A DNA stretch of 13,968 bases from Elusimicrobiota bacterium (GTDB taxonomy: Bacteria; Elusimicrobiota; Elusimicrobia; UBA1565; UBA9628). The position numbers were made by a program, and so were the translations under genes. Of the stretch, positions 1 to 6,220 are shown piece by piece. The notes beneath the pieces are model-generated. The model saw only the letters and a program-made list of their open reading frames with translations, had not been told where the DNA came from and did no database searches. Position 1 is the stretch's first letter, and every line of letters starts with the position of its first letter. The stretch is taken from NCBI GenBank assembly GCA_028871595.1, contig JAGWMT010000062.1:1-13968 (forward strand). Direction: 5' to 3'.

Positions 1-1019
1 CGGATGTCGCGCACCCGGTACTTGAGCATGGCCACGCGCTCCACGCCGATGCCGAAGGCGAAGCCGGTGAAACGTTCCGGGTCCCAGCCGGCGGCCGTCA
101 GGACCTTGGGGTTGACCACGCCGGCGCCCAGGATCTCGATCCAGCCGGTGTGCTTGCACGCCGGGCAGCCGGTGCCGGGGCAGAAGAAGCACTTCACGTC
201 CACCTCGGTGGACGGCTCGGTGAACGGGAAATACGACGGGCGGAAGCGGGTCTTCGTGTCCTTGCCGAGCAGGTGCTCCAAAAACGCCTGGAGATGCCCC
301 TTGAGATCGGCGAAGCCGATGCCCCGGTCCAGCACCAGGCCTTCGACTTGATGGAAGATGGCCGAATGCGTGGCATCGGTCTGCTCGTGGCGGAACACGC
401 GGCCGGGGCAGACGATGCGCAGGGGCTTGTTGGCGGCGTCCGGAGCCTCCATGGAGCGGATCTGCACGGTGGACGTGTGCGTGCGCAGCAGGCGCGGCAG
501 TCCCTGCAGATAAAAGGTGTCGTGGGAGTCGCGCGCGGGGTGGTCGTCGGGAATGTTCAGCGCGGAGAAATTGTGGCGCTCGTCCTCCACGAACGGGCCT
601 TCCGCCCAGGAGTACCCCATGCGCTGGAAGATGTCGGCGATCGAGTGCAGGGTCGTGGTCAGCGGGTGCAGGCGCCCGCGCGGCGCGCGCACGGACGGCA
701 AGGTCAGGTCCACGGCGTCCTTTTCCAGGGCGGCGGCGTCGCCGGCGTCCTCCAGGGCCGCGCGGCGGGCCTCCAGCGCGGCCTCGAACGCGGACTTCAG
801 CGCCTGGACCTTGGGGCCGGCCTCCTTCTTGTCGTCGATCGGGAGGTCTTTGAGCGACTTCAGCAGCTCGGTCAGCTCGCTTTTGCGTCCCAGGAAACGA
901 ACACGGACCTCCTCGAGCTTGAGGAGGTCCGTGCATTCGCCGACGCCCGCCCCGCGCAGGGCCGACTCGACCCGCGCGTAGGCCTGATCCCAGGCGGCGC
1001 GAGTCGTCGTCGGCTCCAT
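1..1019 (-). CDS. pheS: phenylalanyl-tRNA synthetase alpha subunit (partial, 3' end beyond window)
   Basis: Catalytic alpha subunit of the alpha2beta2 class II synthetase that charges tRNA-Phe in the cytoplasm. Reading down from an ATG at 1019 gives 339 codons before the window edge. An N-terminal coiled-coil-like arm (about residues 1-95, with RFLGRKSELTELLKSLKD) precedes the class II core: HTSTVQIRSM, FRHEQTDATH, then motif 2/3 blocks FRPSYFPFTEPSTEVDV and GFAFGIGVERVAML near the cut end. A CxxC-x4-CxxC insert (CFFCPGTGCPAC) precedes GWIEILGAGVVNPKVL; such an insert is familiar from many bacterial PheS proteins. The gene starts 9 nt after the rplT stop, without a clear Shine-Dalgarno, so it is probably translated from the infC-rpmI-rplT message. 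Only a few C-terminal residues should be missing. pheT would be expected next but lies outside the window. Confidence 0.97.
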   Translation of the reverse strand, partial: MEPTTTRAAWDQAYARVESALRGAGVGECTDLLKLEEVRVRFLGRKSELTELLKSLKDLPIDDKKEAGPKVQALKSAFEAALEARRAALEDAGDAAALEKDAVDLTLPSVRAPRGRLHPLTTTLHSIADIFQRMGYSWAEGPFVEDERHNFSALNIPDDHPARDSHDTFYLQGLPRLLRTHTSTVQIRSMEAPDAANKPLRIVCPGRVFRHEQTDATHSAIFHQVEGLVLDRGIGFADLKGHLQAFLEHLLGKDTKTRFRPSYFPFTEPSTEVDVKCFFCPGTGCPACKHTGWIEILGAGVVNPKVLTAAGWDPERFTGFAFGIGVERVAMLKYRVRDI

Positions 1020-1028
1020 GGCCGCGGG

Positions 1029-1376
1029 TTAGACGCCCTTGGCGAGCGTGATGAGCTTCGTGAAGGACGCGCCGTCGCGGACGGCGATTTCGGAGAGCAT
1101 CTTGCGGTTCAGCGTGATGCCCGCCTTCTTGAGGCCGTTGATGAAGCGGCCGTAGGTCGTCTCGTGCTGGCGGCAAGCGGCGTTGATGCGCTCGATCCAG
1201 AGAGCGCGGAAATCGCTCTTCTTGTCCTTGCGGCCGGTGTAGGCTTCGTTGAGCGAGGCCTCGACCTGCTGCTTGACCATCCGCCAGCGGGTGCTCTTGG
1301 CGGAGTAGTTGCCCTTGGCGAGCTTGAAGAACTTCTTCTTATGGGCGCGGGTGGTGACGCCGGATTTGATTCTCAT
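1029..1376 (-). CDS. rplT: 50S ribosomal protein bL20
   Basis: bL20 binds 23S rRNA early in assembly of the large subunit and in several bacteria also represses its own operon. The 115-residue protein has the usual length and family blocks: the basic N-terminus RAHKKKFFKLAKGNY, then FRALWIERINAACR and the C-terminal ITLNRKMLSEIAV. The start is ATG, preceded by AGAGG that overlaps the rpmI stop codon (TAG), with a 9-nt intergene gap. It sits in the conserved order infC-rpmI-rplT, here followed by pheS. I saw no obvious L20-binding pseudoknot in the short leader, but could not fold the RNA. Confidence 0.98.
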   Translation of the reverse strand: MRIKSGVTTRAHKKKFFKLAKGNYSAKSTRWRMVKQQVEASLNEAYTGRKDKKSDFRALWIERINAACRQHETTYGRFINGLKKAGITLNRKMLSEIAVRDGASFTKLITLAKGV

Positions 1377-1385
1377 GGATTGCCT

Positions 1386-1583
1386 CTAAGCGTACGGAAG
1401 GAACCGGCGCATCGTCTTCGCGTCGGTGTTGTTCAAGGTGGAGCTGCCGCGCAGGAAACGGCGGCGCTTGCCGCCGAGCGGAGCCATCAAGTGACGCTGG
1501 CCGGGGTGTTCGTGCTTGAACTTGCCGGCGGCGTTGGTGCGGAAGCGCTTCTTCGCGCCGGAGTGCGATTTCATCTTAGGCAT
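1386..1583 (-). CDS. rpmI: 50S ribosomal protein bL35
   Basis: Small basic large-subunit protein of 65 residues, the standard length. It begins MPKMKSHSGAKKRF and ends TMRRFLPYA. The Lys/Arg-rich centre (HLMAPLGGKRRRFLRG) is typical of the family. The ATG is preceded by GAGGAAG at good spacing, 24 nt after the infC stop. It is the middle gene of infC-rpmI-rplT, an order conserved across bacteria. Nothing unusual is seen. Confidence 0.98.
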   Translation of the reverse strand: MPKMKSHSGAKKRFRTNAAGKFKHEHPGQRHLMAPLGGKRRRFLRGSSTLNNTDAKTMRRFLPYA

Positions 1584-1607
1584 GACTTCCTCAACTCGTG
1601 CGGCTGA

Positions 1608-2153
1608 TTAGTGCGGCTTGGGTATCAACGTCATGACGAGGCGGTTGCGGTCAGGCATGGGCGCCTGCTCCACGGCCGCTTTTGCGACGAGCTTCTCTTG
1701 AATCGACATCAACAGCTTGAAACCGAGGTCGCGATGCTGCATCTCGCGTCCGCGGAAGACCACGGTGATGCGCACCTTGTCGTGCGCGTCGATGAACGCC
1801 TCGATCTGCCTGACCTTGACGTCCAGGTCGTGCGTTCCGATATTCGGGCGGAACCGAAGTTCCTTGAGGAGTCCGGCCTTCTGCTTCTTGCGGGCTTCGC
1901 GTTCCTTCTTTTCCTGCTCGTACTTGTACTTCGAGTACGCCAAAATTTTGCACACCGGAGGAGTCGCGGTGGCCGCGATCTCGACCAGGTCGAGTCCGCG
2001 GGTGCGGGCGATCGCCAGAGCTTCTCCGATCGTCTTGACCCCGATCTGGCTTCCGTCGGCGTCGATCAGTCGGACCGACGCGGCCCGGATGGACGAGTTG
2101 ACACGGGTGAAATCCTGCGGTGCGCGCTGCTGAAACCGGTTGTTAGTCGCCAA
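1608..2153 (-). CDS. infC: translation initiation factor IF-3 (probable TTG start)
   Basis: IF-3 binds the 30S subunit, prevents premature 50S joining and proofreads the start codon and initiator tRNA. The protein shows the N-domain (RVNSSIRAASVRLIDADG), the lysine-rich linker with PPVCKILAYSKYKYEQEKK, and the C-domain (KELRFRPNIGTHDLDVKVRQ, VVFRGREMQHRDLG). I chose a TTG start at 2153: it is preceded by AGGAG with a 4-nt spacer and gives 181 residues, close to E. coli IF-3 (180). An in-frame ATG at 2198 would add 15 residues (MLPCPLVVFRRYRSD) that do not look like IF-3. It also has no good ribosome site and would overlap the hairpin at 2199-2213. Use of a weak start fits the known autocontrol of infC in E. 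coli, which starts at AUU; that regulation is inferred here. Confidence 0.95.
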   Translation of the reverse strand: MATNNRFQQRAPQDFTRVNSSIRAASVRLIDADGSQIGVKTIGEALAIARTRGLDLVEIAATATPPVCKILAYSKYKYEQEKKEREARKKQKAGLLKELRFRPNIGTHDLDVKVRQIEAFIDAHDKVRITVVFRGREMQHRDLGFKLLMSIQEKLVAKAAVEQAPMPDRNRLVMTLIPKPH

Positions 2154-2198
2154 ATCGCTCCTGTACCGCCTAAAAACGACGAGCGGACATGGTAGCAA

Positions 2199-2213
2199 GT
2201 CCCCGACGGGGAC
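2199..2213 (-). terminator. hairpin between RLP and infC (weak terminator or leader structure)
   Basis: A perfect inverted repeat with a 6-bp GC-rich stem and a 3-nt loop (GTCCCC-GTC-GGGGAC on the minus strand) starts 1 nt past the RLP stop codon. It is followed by TTGCTACC rather than a U-tract, so it is at best a weak intrinsic terminator. It could equally be an RNA 3'-end structure or part of the infC leader. Confidence 0.35.
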
Positions 2214-2214
2214 G

Positions 2215-3327
2215 TCAAACGATGTTTATCATCGCGGATCGGAAGGCGCGAGCCCCGGCCTCGGGGCCGCCGGGGTGCATCAGCAGGCGCCCGCCCACCA
2301 GCCAGACGGCGTCCGGGCCGAAATCCCGGGCCATGTCCGCGGCGTTGTCCAGGCGCATGCCGCCTCCGGGCGCGGGGAGGGTCGGCGCCAGCTCCCCTAA
2401 GGGGGCTTTCGCGCGCTCGGCGATGGCGCGGCATTCGTCCGGGGTGAAGGCGAAGCGGCCCCCGGCGTTGGGGAAGACCGTGATGTCGGCGCCGAGCAGG
2501 CGCATCATGGTTCCCAAATAGAAGGAAGTCTCGATGCCGTGGGCGCGGTCGGCATAGAAAGCGCCGGAGAAGGCGGGGTGGGCCATGAACAGGGCCTTTT
2601 GACGCTGGGCCAGACGGCGGACCTCGTCGAGTCCCAGGATGGCGGGACAGACCAGGACGCCGCGCAGGCCGAACTTCAGCACGAAGTCCAGGCGCGCCTC
2701 CAACTCTTCCTGCGGGCCCGCCAGGTGGGGCAGGTACAGGCAGTTGCCGCCGGTCTCCGCGTTGGCCTTGGCGACGGCCTCTCCGATGCGCGACACGCGC
2801 GAGCGGAAATCAAGGAAGGACGCATCCACGATGTTCTGGTCGTCCTTGGCGATGTCCCCGCCGCCTCGCGCGAACGCCGCGGCCATTTCGGCCAGTTCCG
2901 AGTCCGAGGAGCCTCCGGGCTTGAGCGCGGTGGCCAGCAGGGGGCGTCCGGCCACGCCCAGCAGCTTGCGCACGCCCGTGATTCCGAAGTTCGGCCCCCG
3001 GAAAGACTTCAGGAACGACGCCGGCCAGCGCATGTCCACCAGCTTCACTCCCGGCCAGATGGAAGCGTTGCCGAACACCAGATTGAGGAAGGTCCCGATG
3101 CGGCCCGAGGCGAGCGCCGCGGGGAAATCCACCTCCACGCGGAAGCGGCCGTCGGCCGATGGGGTCACCGGGCCGACGCGGCCGACTATACCTTCGCGGA
3201 TGGCCTGCGGAAGCGGGAAGTCGAGCGGGACCTCGACGGTCTCCTCGAAGGCGATGGCCAGGGCCAGCTTCTCGGCCTCGGCGGCGGGGCCGGGCACTTC
3301 ATAGACGGCGACAAGACGGTCGTTCAA
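2215..3327 (-). CDS. RuBisCO-like protein (form IV large-subunit homologue)
   Basis: Member of the RuBisCO large-subunit superfamily, 370 residues. The barrel blocks are clear: LVFGNASIW (N87), GPNFGITGVRKLLGVAGRPLL, ALKPGG (K136), GGGDIAKDDQN (K161, D163, Q164), AHPAFSGAF (H250), VFPNAGGRFAF and a phosphate-loop-like PGGGMR plus VGGRLL. Relative to true RuBisCO, the K175 and K201 equivalents are kept. K177 is Gly, the E204 metal ligand is Gln, R295 is Pro, and the H327 and loop-6 K334 region is replaced by FPNAGGRF. CO2 fixation is therefore very unlikely. Family members act as enolases or isomerases in sulfur or sugar-phosphate pathways, but the substrate here is unknown. The start is TTG after GGGAG, with TTGA overlapping the toxin stop by 4 nt, so it is probably translated with the toxin-antitoxin pair. 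Confidence 0.9.
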   Translation of the reverse strand: MNDRLVAVYEVPGPAAEAEKLALAIAFEETVEVPLDFPLPQAIREGIVGRVGPVTPSADGRFRVEVDFPAALASGRIGTFLNLVFGNASIWPGVKLVDMRWPASFLKSFRGPNFGITGVRKLLGVAGRPLLATALKPGGSSDSELAEMAAAFARGGGDIAKDDQNIVDASFLDFRSRVSRIGEAVAKANAETGGNCLYLPHLAGPQEELEARLDFVLKFGLRGVLVCPAILGLDEVRRLAQRQKALFMAHPAFSGAFYADRAHGIETSFYLGTMMRLLGADITVFPNAGGRFAFTPDECRAIAERAKAPLGELAPTLPAPGGGMRLDNAADMARDFGPDAVWLVGGRLLMHPGGPEAGARAFRSAMINIV

Positions 3328-3599
3328 CGGTTCTCCCGCGTATGCCAGATTCTGATCACGATGATGATTTTGGACCGTATTTCATAGCGCAGCTCGTACC
3401 GGCCGACGATGAGGCGGCGCACCTCGCGCGGCTCGAATCCGTCGAGCGCCTCTCCGATGCGCGGCTGGGACAGAAGCCGTTCCGGGGCCGCGACGAGAGC
3501 CCGCGCCGCGCGCGCGGCGGCCGCGGGATCGGATTTCGCCAGGAAGGCATGAAGGAGCACGAGGTCGTCGTGACCCTTCGAAGTCCACTGGAGCTTCAC
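3324..3599 (-). CDS. RelE/ParE-family toxin of a type II toxin-antitoxin pair
   Basis: A 91-residue basic protein with the compact RelE/ParE fold signature. The N-terminus KLQWTSKGHDDLVLLHAFL is followed by a helical middle. The C-terminal strands read REVRRLIVGRYELRYEIRSKIIIVIRIWHTREN, with the conserved R...Y.lrY and late H-x-R pattern. Members cleave ribosome-bound mRNA (RelE) or poison gyrase (ParE); the sequence alone does not decide which. I chose the GTG at 3599 because its GTGA overlaps the antitoxin stop by 4 nt, the standard coupled arrangement. The reading frame stays open further upstream, but that part overlaps the antitoxin and lacks family features. Its own stop overlaps the TTG start of the RLP gene. 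Confidence 0.88.
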   Translation of the reverse strand: MKLQWTSKGHDDLVLLHAFLAKSDPAAAARAARALVAAPERLLSQPRIGEALDGFEPREVRRLIVGRYELRYEIRSKIIIVIRIWHTRENR

Positions 3600-3853
3600 C
3601 GGACGGGTTTTCTTTTCGGCGTCCCCAGGCTCTCCGCCCAGGATCGGACCGACTCGTGATCGACGACGCGCCCGGCGTCCACGTCGGCCAGACCTTCCAG
3701 CGTCAGCTGACGGCGTATTTCCTCGTGCGACAGCCAGTCGAGAAGGGCCTTCTGCACGATCCAGCCCCGGGACCTCTCCAGCCGCGAGGCGGCGAGGTCC
3801 ACTTTTTTCGCGAGTTCGGCGGGCACGTGCGCGGTCAGTACGCGGGTCTGCAT
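3596..3853 (-). CDS. ribbon-helix-helix (CopG/ParD-like) antitoxin
   Basis: An 85-residue protein starting at an ATG with a strong GGAGG five bases upstream. The N-terminal 45 residues fit a ribbon-helix-helix DNA-binding domain: a beta strand RVLTAHVPAEL, then helices AKKVDLAASRLERSRGWIVQKALLDWL. The C-terminal part (GLADVDAGRVVDHESVRSWAESLG) is the sort of tail that wraps the toxin. It is the first gene of the unit and overlaps the toxin by 4 nt. RHH antitoxins usually repress their own promoter alone or with the toxin, and the palindrome at 3877-3889 is the obvious candidate operator. Confidence 0.9.
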   Translation of the reverse strand: MQTRVLTAHVPAELAKKVDLAASRLERSRGWIVQKALLDWLSHEEIRRQLTLEGLADVDAGRVVDHESVRSWAESLGTPKRKPVR

Positions 3854-3876
3854 GGGCGCCTCCGGTCGTCAAATAT

Positions 3877-3889
3877 AATCATAATGATT
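3877..3889. promoter_or_regulatory. palindrome overlapping the -10, candidate antitoxin operator
   Basis: AATCAT-A-ATGATT is a perfect 6-bp inverted repeat around one base. It covers the -10 element of the antitoxin promoter, and a further ATGATT copy lies at 3894-3899. RHH antitoxins commonly bind such repeats to repress their own operon; binding here is inferred from position only. Confidence 0.5.
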
Positions 3890-3906
3890 AAATATGATTT
3901 ACGCAA
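3878..3906 (-). promoter_or_regulatory. sigma70-type promoter of the toxin-antitoxin/RLP unit
   Basis: On the minus strand, TTGCGT (3901-3906) is followed by a 17-bp spacer and TATGAT (3878-3883), close to the -35/-10 consensus with ideal spacing. The stretch is strikingly AT-rich in an otherwise GC-rich window. The start of transcription would fall near 3871, leaving a leader of about 17 nt that contains the antitoxin GGAGG. Confidence 0.65.
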
Positions 3907-3919
3907 GGCCCACGGCGAG

Positions 3920-4693
3920 TCAGCGCAGCGCGTCGAAGAGCAGTTTAGCGAACAAGCCGGCGCAGACCAGGACGACGGCGGGGCGGATGACCGCCGCGCC
4001 GCGGCGCACGCCCAGGTGCGCCCCCGCCCAATTTCCGGCGACGCCCGCCGCCGCCATCGGAACGCCGACCCTCCAGTTCACGCGGCCGGCGATCGCGAAG
4101 GCGAAAAGCGCGCCCAGGTTGGACAGCAGGTTCAGCGCCTTGGCGCGCGCGGTGGCGCCCAACAGGTCGAAATCGCAGGCGCGCGTCAGTCCGAGGGCAT
4201 AGAAGGTGCCCGCGCCCGGGCCGAAGAAGCCGTCGTAGGCGCCGACCGGGGCCGAGACGAGGATCTCGCGCAGGCGCCTCTCCCGGAGCGGCAGACGGCG
4301 GCTGCGGTCCTCCTGTCCGAAATCCTTGCGCGACCACACCAGCCACGACACGAGGGGCAGGACGACGAGCATCAAGGGGCGCAGCCATTTCGGGTCTACC
4401 CGCACCGCCAGCCGCGCGCCCAGCCAGGCGGCCAGAGCGGTCGCGACCAGCACCGGGATGAATTCCTTGAGGGAGAACTTCAAAGCGCGGTGGTAGCGCG
4501 CCGTGGCCACGACGGTGCCCACGCTGGACGAGAGCTTGTTCGTGCCCAGGATGAGCGCGGGACTCAGCCCCGAGGCCATGTAGGCGGGCAGGGTGATCAG
4601 CCCGCCGCCGCCGGCCAGCGCGTCGATCGCTCCGGCCAGGAATACGCAGGCGCCCAAAAGGGCGAGGGCGGGCGGGGTCAATTCCTGAGACAC
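3920..4693 (-). CDS. TauE/SafE-family (TSUP) membrane permease
   Basis: Hydrophobic 257-residue protein of the sulfite/sulfonate exporter superfamily, with about eight membrane segments. The two half-repeats carry the family motifs GAIDALAGGGGLITLPAY near residues 21-38 and GAYDGFFGPGAGTFYALG near 151-168. Members move small sulfur- or carbon-containing anions. The substrate is not readable here. The GTG at 4693 overlaps the symporter by 16 nt. A TTG at 4681 (4 residues shorter) would give the same 4-nt TTGA overlap seen elsewhere in the window, and neither has a convincing Shine-Dalgarno. Overlap with the symporter places it under the same TPP riboswitch, so a role linked to thiamine or its sulfur-containing precursors is a reasonable inference but is not proved. 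Confidence 0.9.
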   Translation of the reverse strand: MSQELTPPALALLGACVFLAGAIDALAGGGGLITLPAYMASGLSPALILGTNKLSSSVGTVVATARYHRALKFSLKEFIPVLVATALAAWLGARLAVRVDPKWLRPLMLVVLPLVSWLVWSRKDFGQEDRSRRLPLRERRLREILVSAPVGAYDGFFGPGAGTFYALGLTRACDFDLLGATARAKALNLLSNLGALFAFAIAGRVNWRVGVPMAAAGVAGNWAGAHLGVRRGAAVIRPAVVLVCAGLFAKLLFDALR

Positions 4694-6084
4694 GCGTCAT
4701 TGTACGATTTGCTGCCCTGCGCCGCCGCCGCCCTCGACGCGTAGAGCCCGGCGCCCCAGATCAGCGCCGACAGCATCAATCCCGGAAAGGGCGGCTCCAG
4801 GCCGAGAGGGGGCGCGCCCAGTCGCCGCCCGGCGATCACCCAGCCCAGCGACGAGAGAAACCCGGCCGCCGCCGCGGCCGCGGCCCAGCGTCCGCCCACC
4901 CGCCAGCGCGGAAGGTAGATGCCCAGCATCGGCAGGAGCAGGCCCGGGATCACCGCGCTGCCCACCGAGTACCACAGATCCACGACCGAGGGAACGAAGA
5001 GGGTGAGCAGGAAGGAGAGCGCGGCGGCGGCGATCAAGGCGGCGCGCACGCGCCGCCGGACGGCGGCCTCGCCCACGGGCTTCAGGCGCGAGCCGAAGTC
5101 CCGTCCCAGGCTGACCGCGGCGAGCAGGGATTTCGCCTGCAGCGCCGCGAAGATGGACGCCGAGATGCCCGCCAAGAAGAGTCCGCGCGCGAAGACGGGC
5201 ATGACCGCGGCCGCCAGCGCCGGATAGGCCATCATGGGATCGGCCAGCGACGGCACGGCGGCGCGCGCGTAGAGTCCCGCCGCCGTCGTCATCAGGTCGA
5301 AGACCGCCCAGAAGCCGATGGAGATCAGGATCCCCCGCCGCGCCGAGACCGGCGACTCGGCCGCGGCGCAGCGCTGATGGAAGGCCGGATCCACGATGGT
5401 CCAGACCGCGATCAGCCACCAGCCGATGATCTTCCAAACGCTCATGCCTCCGCTCCACGTCAGGTGTCCGGGCGGCAGTTTCGCCGCCAGCGCGGCCGGC
5501 CCGCCGACGGCGCGGACCGCGTACGGCAGGACCAGCGCGAAGCCCGCGAACATGACCACGATCTGAAGGCGGTTCGAGGCGACGTCCCCGCGCAGGCCGC
5601 CGCGCCAGACCAGGACGAGCGCCGCCGCGCCCGCCGCCGCCGTGGCCAAACCCAGCCGGAGTCCGCTCAGGTGGGAGATCAAGGTCCCGGCCATCAGCAT
5701 GTCGTCGGCCGGCGCGGCCAGCAGGAACACCAGGCCGGCGCCCAGCAGCGCCGTCCACCGGCCGTAGGCGCCTTCCAGGTGGTCGGCGATGGTCATGCCC
5801 GGCTGGAGCCGCACGCCTTCGGCCAGGAACAGCGCGTAGGCCGCCGCGAACACGTAATAAGGGAGCGCCATCACCGTCCAATTCGACAGCCCGGACGTCC
5901 AGGTGAATTGACCCACGCCCAGGACGCCGCCGTAGAAGGTGGGCACCAAGGTCGCCACGAACTGCGGCAAGGTCAGCGCGCGCGAGGCCAGGACGTAGTC
6001 CTCGATCCCGTCGCGGCGGCGGACGCGCGCGCCCAGAGCGACGGCGGCGGCGAGGAAGGCGAGGACGAGGAGAGCGTCGATCAA
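4678..6084 (-). CDS. sodium:solute symporter (SSS family), probable thiamine or precursor uptake
   Basis: Polytopic protein with about 13 hydrophobic segments. SSS-family features include an N-terminal helix followed by DYVLASRALTLPQFVATLVPTFYGG (residues about 29-53), the WKIIGWWLIAVWTIVDPAFHQR segment and SASIFAALQAKSLLAAVSLGRDF. The family imports solutes with Na+. Substrate specificity is inferred only from the TPP riboswitch directly upstream. I chose the TTG at 6084 (468 residues): it lies 8 nt after GGAGG, whereas the upstream in-frame ATG at 6105 lies inside the invariant aptamer core and has no ribosome site. The gene overlaps the TauE/SafE gene, so the two are co-expressed. Transporters of this family have been linked to thiamine regulons before (names such as ThiV, from memory). 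I do not assign a symbol. Confidence 0.9.
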   Translation of the reverse strand: MIDALLVLAFLAAAVALGARVRRRDGIEDYVLASRALTLPQFVATLVPTFYGGVLGVGQFTWTSGLSNWTVMALPYYVFAAAYALFLAEGVRLQPGMTIADHLEGAYGRWTALLGAGLVFLLAAPADDMLMAGTLISHLSGLRLGLATAAAGAAALVLVWRGGLRGDVASNRLQIVVMFAGFALVLPYAVRAVGGPAALAAKLPPGHLTWSGGMSVWKIIGWWLIAVWTIVDPAFHQRCAAAESPVSARRGILISIGFWAVFDLMTTAAGLYARAAVPSLADPMMAYPALAAAVMPVFARGLFLAGISASIFAALQAKSLLAAVSLGRDFGSRLKPVGEAAVRRRVRAALIAAAALSFLLTLFVPSVVDLWYSVGSAVIPGLLLPMLGIYLPRWRVGGRWAAAAAAAGFLSSLGWVIAGRRLGAPPLGLEPPFPGLMLSALIWGAGLYASRAAAAQGSKSYNDACLRN

Positions 6085-6087
6085 CGG

Positions 6088-6180
6088 GATTCCCTCCGCC
6101 GGCATTACCCGGATCAGGTTTTAAGGGTCTCCCGGCGAAACCGGGACTCTCAGCTCGGCGGCGACCGAGCTCCCCCGACG
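6088..6180 (-). ncRNA. TPP riboswitch (thi box)
   Basis: All landmark elements of the thiamine pyrophosphate aptamer are present in order on the minus strand. These are GGGGAGC (6169-6175), a 7-bp P3 helix (arms 6165-6171 and 6152-6158), CTGAGA (6148-6153), a P3a hairpin CCCGG/CCGGG (6131-6145), GACCCTT (6123-6129), and the distal core running from CTGATC through GGGTAATGCC to GGAGGGAA (6090-6117). P1 is not clean by eye. No terminator hairpin with U-run follows the aptamer. The GGAGGG at its 3' end is the best ribosome site for the symporter's TTG start, so control of translation initiation by ligand is likely. Confidence 0.96.
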
Positions 6181-6187
6181 GCGAAAA

Positions 6188-6193
6188 ACTATA
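6188..6193 (-). promoter_or_regulatory. possible -10 element for the riboswitch transcript
   Basis: TATAGT on the minus strand lies about 12-19 nt before the first aptamer bases, between the RseB-like gene stop (6221) and the riboswitch. No convincing -35 is present at 16-18 bp (only GC-rich sequence), so this is weak. Read-through from the upstream gene is an alternative. Confidence 0.3.
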
Positions 6194-6220
6194 GCAGAAT
6201 CCGGGCGCGGGCGTCCGGCC

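Noticed and set aside
150..1607. Long plus-strand open frame of 485 codons
   Set aside because: It is antiparallel to pheS, rplT and rpmI, which are unmistakable. Its translation is low-complexity Gly/Val/Arg-rich with no domain, typical of a shadow frame in GC-rich DNA.
2199..2213. Strong intrinsic terminator after the RLP gene
   Set aside because: The stem is only 6 bp and is followed by TTGCTACC, not a U-tract. It is kept only as a weak candidate.
2215..3327. A functional CO2-fixing RuBisCO
   Set aside because: Equivalents of K177, E204, R295, H327 and K334 are substituted, and no phosphoribulokinase or small subunit is nearby. It fits the form IV RLP group.
6181..6220. Rho-independent terminator after the RseB-like gene
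   Set aside because: GC-rich bases are present, but no consistent stem of 6 bp or more is followed directly by a T-run. The TTTTT lies beyond a separate TATAGT.
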